Positions 1 through 6,105 of a stretch of DNA of 6,169 nt are shown here, piece after piece. The stretch comes from Coriobacteriaceae bacterium. GTDB lineage: Bacteria > Actinomycetota > Coriobacteriia > Coriobacteriales > UBA8131. How positions within the stretch are numbered: position 1 is the first letter of the stretch; every line of letters begins with the position of its first letter. The DNA is taken from positions 1 to 6,169 of the forward strand of contig JAAYYH010000033.1 in the NCBI GenBank assembly GCA_012515495.1, in the 5' to 3' direction. The notes beneath the pieces are model-generated. The model was not told where the DNA came from, made no database searches, and was given only the letters and a program-made list of their open reading frames with translations. Made by a program: the position numbers and the translations under genes.

Positions 1-783
1 CTCCTCTTGAGTCAATTGCTCCTCACCATCGAGATACTTCATCATCAGTTCATCGTCGGCTTCAGCCACAAGATCGCAGAGTTTATCGCGAGCAGATTGT
101 GCTTCTTGAGCGTATTTTGCAGGGATTTCAGCAACGGTTTCTTTGCCGTCCTTGAAGTAGCGCGCTTTCATGCGCAAGATATCGATGATACCGGCAAAAT
201 CCTTGTCGACACCGATGGGAATGGAAACCACCCCTACACGTTGTCCGAATTGATTGACGAGTGTATCGACGATTGTGTCGAAATTCGCGTTTTCACGATC
301 GATGTGATTGATGAATATGGCACGGCATAAACGCTCGCGCTCTGCTTCCTGCCAGAGCTTCGTGGTCATGATTTGTGGTCCGGCAACAGCATCGACCACG
401 AAAAGTGCCATCTCAACGGCTTCCATAGCCGCGATGGTATCACCGAGAAAATCATCAGAACCCGTGGTATCAAGCACATTGATCTTGAAACCTTCATGTG
501 GGATGGGGGCGATAGCTGTGGAGATTGTAAACTGTCTTTTGATTTCTTCTGGGTCATAATCAAGATTCGATTTGCCATCGTGAGTGGTACCCATGCGCGA
601 TGTCTTACCTGATAGATGGAGCATGGCTTCTGCCAAGGAAGTCTTACCTGCACCATCCTGACCTACAAGGACGATGTTACGGACCTTCTCTGTGCCTGGA
701 GCTGCCAAATCAATCGCCTCCCTGAATATGGCTGCTGTGGCAGGCGCCACAGCGCCGACTGGTCGTTCTCGTTTCGAAAACAT
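1..783 (-). CDS. Elongation factor G-like GTPase (EF-G2/FusA2 type), N-terminal 261 residues, cut by window edge
   Basis: Reading the minus strand from ATG at 783 gives 261 uninterrupted codons to base 1, so the gene continues outside the window (full EF-G-like proteins are about 650-700 residues). What is seen: a ~33-residue N-terminal lead, then VRNIVLVGQDGAGKTSL with the P-loop at residues 41-48, a switch I remnant RQFTI (84-88, with the Thr of G2), G3 DTTGSDDF (105-112) and G4 NHID (159-162). The spacing and the stretches LFVVDAVAG and NFDTIVDTL match the G domain of EF-G. Canonical EF-G has DTPGHVDF and NKxD, so the catalytic His is Ser here and the G4 Lys is His. That points to the EF-G2/FusA2-like paralogues rather than the translocase FusA. 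In mycobacteria, as I recall, such a paralogue binds nucleotide but lacks ribosome-stimulated GTPase. Residues after about 165 correspond to the EF-G G' insertion region. The start is supported by the family N-terminus, but no Shine-Dalgarno precedes it. TTG at 804 and GTG at 807 are in-frame alternatives, also without one. Family assignment is firm; the cellular role is inferred. Confidence 0.88.
   Translation of the reverse strand, partial: MFSKRERPVGAVAPATAAIFREAIDLAAPGTEKVRNIVLVGQDGAGKTSLAEAMLHLSGKTSRMGTTHDGKSNLDYDPEEIKRQFTISTAIAPIPHEGFKINVLDTTGSDDFLGDTIAAMEAVEMALFVVDAVAGPQIMTTKLWQEAERERLCRAIFINHIDRENANFDTIVDTLVNQFGQRVGVVSIPIGVDKDFAGIIDILRMKARYFKDGKETVAEIPAKYAQEAQSARDKLCDLVAEADDELMMKYLDGEEQLTQEE
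734..753 (-). other. Perfect 8-bp inverted repeat early in the EF-G-like gene
   Basis: GCTGTGGC (734-741) and GCCACAGC (746-753) are exact reverse complements separated by 4 bases. In the minus-strand mRNA this would form a short GC-rich hairpin about 30-50 nt after the start codon, over the codons for roughly AVAPATA (residues 11-17). No U-run follows it, so it is not a terminator. It could slow early elongation, or may simply follow from the Ala-rich codons. The repeat is seen directly; any role is a guess. Confidence 0.35.
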
Positions 784-792
784 GCGTTTACA

Positions 793-798
793 ACTATA
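793..798 (-). promoter_or_regulatory. Candidate -10 box for the EF-G-like gene (possibly leaderless mRNA)
   Basis: On the minus strand TATAGT matches the TATAAT consensus at 5 of 6 bases. Transcription would start near 786-787, only 3-4 nt before the ATG at 783. That would explain the absent Shine-Dalgarno sequence, since leaderless mRNAs are common in Actinobacteria. No good -35 lies 16-18 bp upstream of it. TTGACC at 813-808 is a good -35 match but is only 10 bp away, too close to pair with this box. The call is therefore tentative. Confidence 0.25.
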
Positions 799-854
799 CC
801 GCAACACAGGTCAATGGGCACAGGTATTTGCTAACATAATGCTACCGCTGCCAA

Positions 855-882
855 CGTATCGTTCGTATCGTTCGTGGTCGTT
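855..882 (+). repeat. Short tandem repeat CGTATCGTT x2 plus a degenerate third copy
   Basis: CGTATCGTT occurs twice in tandem (855-863 and 864-872), followed by CGTGGTCGTT (873-882). As a result CGTTC recurs at 860, 869 and 879, with intervals of 9 and 10 bp, close to one DNA helical turn. An inverted GAACG follows at 893. The array lies between the divergent EF-G-like and ileS genes, just upstream of the proposed ileS -10 box. It may be a regulator binding array or simple slippage-derived sequence. Confidence 0.5.
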
Positions 883-899
883 CACTGGAACTGAACGGC
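877..899 (+). promoter_or_regulatory. Inverted repeat (possible operator or leader hairpin) upstream of ileS
   Basis: GTCGTTCA (877-884) and TGAACGGC (892-899) can pair over 8 positions, seven Watson-Crick and one G-U, across a 7-nt loop. As DNA, the perfect core is CGTTCA-n7-TGAACG. It sits where the -35 element of the ileS promoter would be, so an operator is a reasonable reading. No U-run follows, which argues against a terminator. The symmetry is seen; the function is inferred. Confidence 0.35.
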
Positions 900-914
900 G
901 CAAGTCTATACAAT
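886..914 (+). promoter_or_regulatory. Candidate promoter for the ileS-lspA-rluD transcript
   Basis: TACAAT at 909-914 matches the TATAAT -10 consensus at 5 of 6. Seventeen bases upstream, TGGAAC (886-891) is a poor -35 (3 of 6) and falls in the loop of the 877-899 inverted repeat. A start near 921 would give a leader of about 30 nt containing the AAGGA ribosome binding site. No other similarly placed -10 is as good in this 167-bp intergenic region. A weak -35 would be consistent with activator or repressor control. Confidence 0.4.
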
Positions 915-940
915 GGAGCATTACGCTGATTAACGCACGA

Positions 941-950
941 AAGGACGATT
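941..950 (+). promoter_or_regulatory. Ribosome binding site of ileS that supports the GTG start
   Basis: AAGGA at 941-945 lies 5 nt before GTG at 951. This selects the GTG over the in-frame ATG eight codons later (975), which has no purine-rich motif at the right spacing. Confidence 0.7.
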
Positions 951-3776
951 GTGGCACAGGATTACAAAGAAACGATGAATCTCCCGAAAACCGATTTCGC
1001 GATGCGTGCGGGATTACCGAAGAATGAGCCGCTGCGTCTGCAAAAATGGCAGGATCTGGAGCTCTATTCCCTGGTCCTTAAAAAAAACGCCAACAATCCC
1101 GCCTATATCCTCCACGACGGACCACCCTATGCAAACGGTCCGTTGCATATGGGGCACGCTTTCAATAAAGTGCTTAAGGACATCATCGTCAAATACAAGT
1201 CGCAACGCGGATTCTACTCACCATATGTTCCAGGATGGGATTGTCATGGTCAACCAATCGAACACATGGTTGAGACCACTTTGGGCCAGGAGAAGATGGC
1301 GAAGATCAGTCAACCTGAATTGCGTAAACTCTGCCGCGATTGGGCTACCCGCTTCGTTGATGAGCAACGCAAAGGATTCATCCGTCTGGGTGTAACCGGT
1401 GATTGGACCGACCCATATCTCACTTATACGCCAGCTTATGAAGCCGGGAATGTCGAGATATTCAAGGCGATGTATGCGAGTGGAGCCATCTACCGTGGTA
1501 GGAAACCCATCCATTGGTGTTGTCATTGTCATACCGCTTTAGCCGAAGCAGAAATCGAATACGGAGACGAGATCTCACCATCGATATATGTAGCGTTCAA
1601 GTTAGCGGACAATCTCGAGTGCCTCTCTCAGCCTCTATCGGAGGTATCAATTCTGATCTGGACAACTACTCCGTGGACTCTACCCGCTAACGTTGCGGTT
1701 TCTGTGGCGTCCGAAGCTGACTACGTGATCGTCGATACCGGTGACAAGGCGTTGATTCTGGCTCAAGCCTTGCTTGAGGAGGTAGCCCAGAAGTCAGCTT
1801 GGGAAACCATCACGCTGGTTAAAGACAATAGCGGGGCACCCGTGGTAATCAAGGGATGTGAACTTGGCGGCATCAAATACGAGCATCCAATCCATACTGG
1901 AATGCAAGGCGTTATCGTCACAGGTGAACACGTCGATTTAAGTACAGGCACAGGCGCAGTACATACGGCACCGGGTCACGGACAGGAAGACTATCTGATA
2001 GGTGAACAGTACGATCTGCCGATGTTGATGCCTGTTGATGCCAACGGTGTCTTCGATAGTGGCGGAGGTCCCTTTGAGGGGCTTGATGTTAGCGCTGCAA
2101 ACCCGCAGATCATCGCCTGGCTTTCTGAGCGAGGTACGTTGATTGCTAAAGCCATGTTGACGCATAGTTATCCACATTGTTGGCGCTGCCACAATCCGGT
2201 GATCTTTAGAGCCACCGACCAATGGTTCGTTTCTATGGATGAGACTGGTTTGCGCCAGAACGCTCTTGAGGAGTTGGACAGACTAAATTGGTATCCGGAA
2301 TGGGCGATAAACCGCCTTTCCTCGATGGTTGCCAATCGCCCTGACTGGTGTATCTCTCGTCAACGCGCGTGGGGCGTACCGATTCCGGTGTTCAAATGTG
2401 CCCGATGCTCCCAGACGGTGGCAACCCCTCAGACATTCGACGCAGTAATCGAACTGTTTAAAAACGAAGGCGCTGATGCCTGGTTCACGCACGATCCGGC
2501 AGACTATCTACCTGAGGGTACCAGCTGCGCAGTTTGTGGTTGCACAGAGTTGGTGCCTGAAAAAGACATCCTTGATGTCTGGTGGGAATCCGGAGTTTCA
2601 CATACCAGTGTGTTGGAAGTCAGGCCCGAATTGCATAGGCCTGCCGATCTCTATCTCGAGGGTTCTGACCAACATCGGGGTTGGTTCCAATCATCTCTGT
2701 TAACGAGCGTGGGTGCTTATGGCCTGGCGCCCTATAAAGGTGTGATGAGTTGTGGTTTCGTGGTTGATGGTGAAGGCCGCAAGATGGCAAAATCATTGGG
2801 TAATGGTGTGGATCCTGCTGAGGTCATTGCCGGCTCTGGTGCTGACGTCTTGCGCCTATGGGTGGGATCAGTTGACTACTCTCAAGATGTTGGCATCTCT
2901 GACGAGATAATCCAGAGGACCTCGGAGTCGTATCGCCGCATCAGGAATACCTTCCGCTTCCTATTGAGCAACCTCTATGACTTCAACGCAGATCTGGATC
3001 CTGTAACCTGGCAGGAAATGAATGAGCTAGACCGTTGGGCTTTGTGCAGATTGCACGAGTTAATGGAAACAGTCACATCGGCGTATGACGCGTTCCGCTT
3101 CCATGTCGCGTACCATGCTATCTACGACTATGTGGTTACAGATCTCTCGGCTGTGTACCTGGATGCATTGAAAGACAGGCTCTATTCTGAGTCAGCCAAG
3201 AGTGTCGCCCGCAGAAGTGCGCAGACGGTGCTGCTGAATGTCCTCGAGGTACTGGTGCGTCAACTTGCTCCGATCCTGACCTTCACCTGTGATGAGGTTT
3301 GGGACTACTATCCTGTAGGGATCTGTACTCCGGGTCGTGAGCCAGCTGTGCAACTGGCAGGATGGCCTTATTCAGATGATTTTCTACCGTCAATCCCTGC
3401 AAGTGAATCAGCGCGGATTCTCGCGGACTATAAAACTGTTCTCGAGGTACGTGACGCGGTGACAAAAGCACTTGAGGAGGCCCGAAATGAGAAGATCATC
3501 GGTAAGAGTCAGGAGGCAACAGTAGTCATCACGGCTCCTGCCACGACAGTAGCGGTACTCAAATCGCAAAGCCTTTCTGTTCTCGAGGAATTATTCATCG
3601 TCGCGGAGGTCTCATTCGCTGAAGCTGAAGCAGAGGCTGCGACCTCGGTCCAGATCCAACCAGCAACGGGAACAAAATGCCCACGATGCTGGAATATCAG
3701 GACCGTAGGTACAGATCAGTCGTATCCGGAACTCTGTGCTCGTTGCGCTGGTGTATTACATGGTTACGGTCGATAG
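951..3776 (+). CDS. ileS: Isoleucyl-tRNA synthetase, bacterial type 1 with C-terminal zinc finger
   Basis: Cytoplasmic class Ia synthetase that ligates isoleucine to tRNA-Ile using ATP and edits mischarged valine. The product is 941 residues, close to the 938 of the E. coli enzyme, and starts at GTG with a good ribosome binding site. The HIGH motif is HMGH (66-69) within PPYANGPLHMGHAFNK, and GWDCHGQPIE is at 95-104. The CP1 editing domain shows WTTTPWTLPAN (237-247) and GTGAVHTAPGHGQEDY (333-348), with the editing Asp at 347. DWCISRQRAWGVPIP (465-479) and GSDQHRGWF (571-579) follow. KMSKS reads KMAKS (611-615), an alanine substitution. An anticodon-binding helical domain covers roughly 670-830. 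Cys pairs at 190/193, 410/413, 483/486 and 526/529 look like zinc ribbons, and the C-terminal finger is 910/913/929/932. The long actinobacterial/eukaryote-like type 2 enzyme is excluded by length and by this finger. It is the first gene of the ileS-lspA-rluD cluster. No T-box leader precedes it. Confidence 0.98.
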   Translation: MAQDYKETMNLPKTDFAMRAGLPKNEPLRLQKWQDLELYSLVLKKNANNPAYILHDGPPYANGPLHMGHAFNKVLKDIIVKYKSQRGFYSPYVPGWDCHGQPIEHMVETTLGQEKMAKISQPELRKLCRDWATRFVDEQRKGFIRLGVTGDWTDPYLTYTPAYEAGNVEIFKAMYASGAIYRGRKPIHWCCHCHTALAEAEIEYGDEISPSIYVAFKLADNLECLSQPLSEVSILIWTTTPWTLPANVAVSVASEADYVIVDTGDKALILAQALLEEVAQKSAWETITLVKDNSGAPVVIKGCELGGIKYEHPIHTGMQGVIVTGEHVDLSTGTGAVHTAPGHGQEDYLIGEQYDLPMLMPVDANGVFDSGGGPFEGLDVSAANPQIIAWLSERGTLIAKAMLTHSYPHCWRCHNPVIFRATDQWFVSMDETGLRQNALEELDRLNWYPEWAINRLSSMVANRPDWCISRQRAWGVPIPVFKCARCSQTVATPQTFDAVIELFKNEGADAWFTHDPADYLPEGTSCAVCGCTELVPEKDILDVWWESGVSHTSVLEVRPELHRPADLYLEGSDQHRGWFQSSLLTSVGAYGLAPYKGVMSCGFVVDGEGRKMAKSLGNGVDPAEVIAGSGADVLRLWVGSVDYSQDVGISDEIIQRTSESYRRIRNTFRFLLSNLYDFNADLDPVTWQEMNELDRWALCRLHELMETVTSAYDAFRFHVAYHAIYDYVVTDLSAVYLDALKDRLYSESAKSVARRSAQTVLLNVLEVLVRQLAPILTFTCDEVWDYYPVGICTPGREPAVQLAGWPYSDDFLPSIPASESARILADYKTVLEVRDAVTKALEEARNEKIIGKSQEATVVITAPATTVAVLKSQSLSVLEELFIVAEVSFAEAEAEAATSVQIQPATGTKCPRCWNIRTVGTDQSYPELCARCAGVLHGYGR

Positions 3777-4403
3777 ATGAGACAGAACCTTTCCAGAGCA
3801 ACGGCTTTCATTGTATTCTTCGTCACAGTATTCGTGCTCTTGGCACTGGATAGGTATACCAAGTTCTTAGCGGTTTCAGCTTTATCCGATGGTGGTTCTG
3901 TAGCTTTGATCCCCGGTGTACTCGACTTGATGCTCGTGTACAACGAAGGTGCTGCCTTTGGTATCTTGCAGGGAGCGCGATTGTATTTCATCATCGTGGC
4001 GACGCTTGCCAGTTTGGGCATCATTGTCTATATAGCAATCACGAAGAGGCATTCTCTGGTACGGGTGTTCGCTTTGGCACTTATCTGCACCGGTGCCGTT
4101 GGTAACGCCATCGATCGAGCGCTAAGTGGTAAGGTAGTCGATTTCATCCATACCCTGTTCATCGAATTCCCAGTGTTCAATATCGCCGATAGCGCAATCA
4201 CTCTCGGAGTCATCGTTTTGGTATTCTCATTGTTTTTCCCCCATGAACACAGATCTGGAAAGCATCTGCACAGGGAGGCTCTGTCATCAAGGAACAGGGC
4301 CCGATTGGACACTGACGCTTCAGGTCATAGTGTCGACTCAGAACCCGATTCAATTGCAGGTTCTGACAATCCCGATCTGCGCGGTGATCGAGCAGATGCC
4401 TGA
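3777..4403 (+). CDS. lspA: Lipoprotein signal peptidase (signal peptidase II)
   Basis: Integral membrane aspartyl protease that removes the signal peptide from diacylglyceryl-modified prolipoproteins. The ATG follows the ileS stop directly (TAGATG) and has no clear Shine-Dalgarno, so translation is probably coupled to ileS. The 208-residue product has four hydrophobic segments, at about 9-24, 64-88, 95-112 and 139-154. Family motifs are present in order: DRYTK (25-29; usually DQxTK), NEGAAF (56-61), GAVGNAIDR (106-114), VVDF (120-123) and FNIADS (134-139). Asp122 and Asp138 are the expected catalytic pair. Typical LspA proteins have 150-170 residues. Here a polar, charged tail of about 50 residues follows the last helix (about 156-208), rich in Ser, Asp, His and Arg. 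Such tails occur in some actinobacterial LspA proteins; its function is unknown. The gene overlaps the rluD start by 8 bp. Confidence 0.96.
   Translation: MRQNLSRATAFIVFFVTVFVLLALDRYTKFLAVSALSDGGSVALIPGVLDLMLVYNEGAAFGILQGARLYFIIVATLASLGIIVYIAITKRHSLVRVFALALICTGAVGNAIDRALSGKVVDFIHTLFIEFPVFNIADSAITLGVIVLVFSLFFPHEHRSGKHLHREALSSRNRARLDTDASGHSVDSEPDSIAGSDNPDLRGDRADA
4383..4389 (+). promoter_or_regulatory. Ribosome binding site choosing the rluD start at 4396
   Basis: GGTGATC is exactly complementary to the GATCACC segment near the 3' end of bacterial 16S rRNA, just beside the usual anti-SD core. It lies 6 nt before ATG at 4396, inside the last codons of lspA. Together with the start of homology it favours 4396 over the longer in-frame ATG at 4243. 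Confidence 0.5.
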
Positions 4404-5409
4404 ATACAGCCATATAGTCAAAGCTGAGGAAAAGGGAAAGCGCATCGACATCCTGCTCTCGATGCTACCAGGGGTCGATAGCCGGATGTCTGCCGTACGC
4501 ATGATCGAAGACGGTGCCGTAGAGCTGAACGGCACCGTCACGACAACAAAGAAACGCATAGTCTGCGAGGGTGATCGCTTGGCGTATGTCGTCACTCTCC
4601 AGGCGCCTGTTGAATTGACAGGCGAATACCTGCCGTTGGACATCCGCTATGAAGACGATGATCTGATAGTCTTAAGCAAGCAGGCCGGTATGGTCTGCCA
4701 TCCGGCCAAGGGACATCGGAGCGGTACGCTCGTCAATGCCCTGATAGCTCATTGTGGATATGGGAATCTCGCTCAGCTCCAAGGCGAGGACCGACCGGGA
4801 ATAGTGCATCGATTGGATAAGGACACCTCAGGATTGATGCTGGTGGCTAAAACCGATGTGGCCGGTAGGTTGCTGCAGGAAGGTATCCAAGTAAAGAGCA
4901 TCGACAGGCGTTATCTGGCTTTGGCGCATGGCTATATCGCTCCTGATACCGGTCTGATCGACGCGCCGATCTCACGGGGGGATTCTGATCGTCAGAGGAT
5001 GGTGGTTTCAGACTCAGCCTCGGCTCGCTTGAGTGTGACAACATTCACCGTACTTGACCGTTTTGAAGCCGGACGGCACGATGATGGCTATACGTTTTTG
5101 GAATGCAAACTCTATACGGGCAGAACCCATCAGATCCGTGTGCATCTGAACTATATCGGTCACCCCTGTGTCGGCGATCCGCTTTATGGCAAGGGCTCGG
5201 TTAAAGCGCAGTTAGGCCTGGATCGGCAGTTCCTGCATTCGTATCGGCTGGTCTTCGATCATCCAATCAGTCGTGAGCATCTTGAATTCACCGATCCACT
5301 ACCACGAGATCTCCAACAGGCACTCTCATCAATCCAAGAAGGTTCGATGGGCCGGACAGTAGCGGGAAACGCCCTTTTTGATTTGTTCTCTTCAGCGGAT
5401 AGAACGTGA
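4396..5409 (+). CDS. rluD: RluA/RluD-family 23S rRNA pseudouridine synthase
   Basis: Converts specific uridines of RNA to pseudouridine. RluD-type enzymes modify the helix 69 region of 23S rRNA, but the exact targets cannot be read from sequence. The protein has 337 residues from the chosen start. An N-terminal S4 RNA-binding domain covers about 14-60 (KRIDILLSMLPG ... IEDGAVELNG). The catalytic domain begins near DDDLIVLSKQAGMVCHPAKG (87-106). HRLDKDTSG (138-146) holds the catalytic Asp141, and GRTHQIRVHL (242-251) and GDPLYG (260-265) complete the family signature. The frame stays open upstream to an ATG at 4243, but those 51 residues lie inside lspA, look nothing like the family, and are better read as shadow. 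The start ATG overlaps the lspA stop (ATGCCTGA) by 8 bp, which suggests coupled translation. The 3' end overlaps a convergent gene by 18 bp. The family is certain; RluD rather than another RluA-group member is likely from the S4 domain and length. Confidence 0.95.
   Translation: MPEYSHIVKAEEKGKRIDILLSMLPGVDSRMSAVRMIEDGAVELNGTVTTTKKRIVCEGDRLAYVVTLQAPVELTGEYLPLDIRYEDDDLIVLSKQAGMVCHPAKGHRSGTLVNALIAHCGYGNLAQLQGEDRPGIVHRLDKDTSGLMLVAKTDVAGRLLQEGIQVKSIDRRYLALAHGYIAPDTGLIDAPISRGDSDRQRMVVSDSASARLSVTTFTVLDRFEAGRHDDGYTFLECKLYTGRTHQIRVHLNYIGHPCVGDPLYGKGSVKAQLGLDRQFLHSYRLVFDHPISREHLEFTDPLPRDLQQALSSIQEGSMGRTVAGNALFDLFSSADRT
4510..4539 (+). other. Perfect 11-bp inverted repeat inside rluD
   Basis: GACGGTGCCGT (4510-4520) and ACGGCACCGTC (4529-4539) are exact reverse complements around an 8-nt loop. 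They form a GC-rich stem in the S4-domain codons for EDGAVELNGTV. No U-run follows on either strand, so it is not an intrinsic terminator. It could pause ribosomes, mark an mRNA processing site, or arise by chance from repeated Gly/Val codons. Confidence 0.45.
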
Positions 5410-6105
5410 TATATCCATAGTGACGTTGGGGAATCGCTGTTTTAACCACTCATCGGGGAAGTACTCATCACAGATGCTCTGAATCGGATTAGAGGCCGGG
5501 ATATCGTTCAAACGCTCATATTGGCGATCTATAGCTACAATCGTGACCATTATGTTCATTGCCATGAATATCGACATCGCTGTCGTGACGGTTATATGAT
5601 AACGCCGAGGAATCAGATCGATGACCCTCAGAACCCAGGGTAACGCGACACGTACCCAAATGAGCCCAAATGCCCCCCACATCATACCAAATGCGAAGTT
5701 CGTGCGACCTTGGATGCTGCCGAATGTGCCGGAATAATCCCAGGAGATGATGCCAAACATCGTTTCCATTATCCAACTGGCAGAGAACTCCAATGCAGAT
5801 CCCAATAACATGGAGACAGCGAAGATAACGATGACATTCTTATCCCAGAAACGATTGAGTGCGATAGTGAAGAGAACTCCGCCAATACCATAGATTGGAC
5901 TGAAAGGCCCCCAGACAAGGCCCGCTCGTAATTCGTATCTGTCAAATACAATCAGTTGATAGAGGGTCTCAGAGATGATCCCTACTACTGAACAGAGCAC
6001 GAAGATCCAGAAAAGGTTGTAGTAGTTCAATGAGATGTACCCTTTGGATTCTAGATATTCATTTATTGACGGGTCGATTGTTACCGATTCATTGTCCTGA
6101 GTCAC
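5392..6105 (-). CDS. CmpB-like 'putative ABC transporter permease' family membrane protein (PF06541 type), function unknown
   Basis: A 237-residue membrane protein starting at GTG (6105), the first possible start after an in-frame stop at 6159-6157. AGGA lies 10 nt upstream. Five hydrophobic segments are visible at about 30-53, 62-84, 90-112, 136-158 and 171-192. Family hallmarks are an Asn/Arg-to-Gly entry followed by GPFSPIYGIG (66-75), LEFSASWIMETMF (105-117), WDYSGTFGSIQGR (122-134), and the C-terminal tail IPASNPIQS ... FPDEWLKQRFPN (202-227). These are the pattern I associate with PF06541 proteins of Clostridia and Coriobacteriia. The 'ABC permease' name is historical: there is no ATPase gene nearby and I know of no shown transport role. 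The first ~25 residues are polar and probably cytoplasmic. The gene converges on rluD and its last 18 bp overlap the rluD 3' end, so neither gene has a dedicated terminator between them. Confidence 0.85.
   Translation of the reverse strand: MTQDNESVTIDPSINEYLESKGYISLNYYNLFWIFVLCSVVGIISETLYQLIVFDRYELRAGLVWGPFSPIYGIGGVLFTIALNRFWDKNVIVIFAVSMLLGSALEFSASWIMETMFGIISWDYSGTFGSIQGRTNFAFGMMWGAFGLIWVRVALPWVLRVIDLIPRRYHITVTTAMSIFMAMNIMVTIVAIDRQYERLNDIPASNPIQSICDEYFPDEWLKQRFPNVTMDISRSIR

Noticed and set aside
366..656. 96-residue minus-strand open frame and the plus-strand open frames within 7-1027
   Set aside because: They overlap the EF-G-like gene or the divergent promoter region in other frames and encode no recognisable protein.
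784..950. T-box riboswitch in front of ileS
   Set aside because: Actinobacterial and Firmicute ileS genes often have one, but the TGGNACC antiterminator/antisequestrator motif is absent (closest is TGGAACT at 886-892), and the leader after the proposed promoter is only about 30 nt.
1938..2222. 94-residue antisense open frame inside ileS, with similar ones at 1218-1532 and 1763-1951
   Set aside because: These are shadows of a strongly conserved ileS frame, with no start signals or family resemblance.
4243..4395. N-terminal extension of RluD from ATG at 4243
   Set aside because: The 51 added residues have no S4 or synthase character, lie wholly within lspA, and the start at 4396 has better ribosome binding and family fit.
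5364..5379. Terminator near the rluD 3' end (GGG...CCC followed by five Ts)
   Set aside because: The stem has only 3 bp and lies inside the rluD coding sequence, about 30 nt before the stop.
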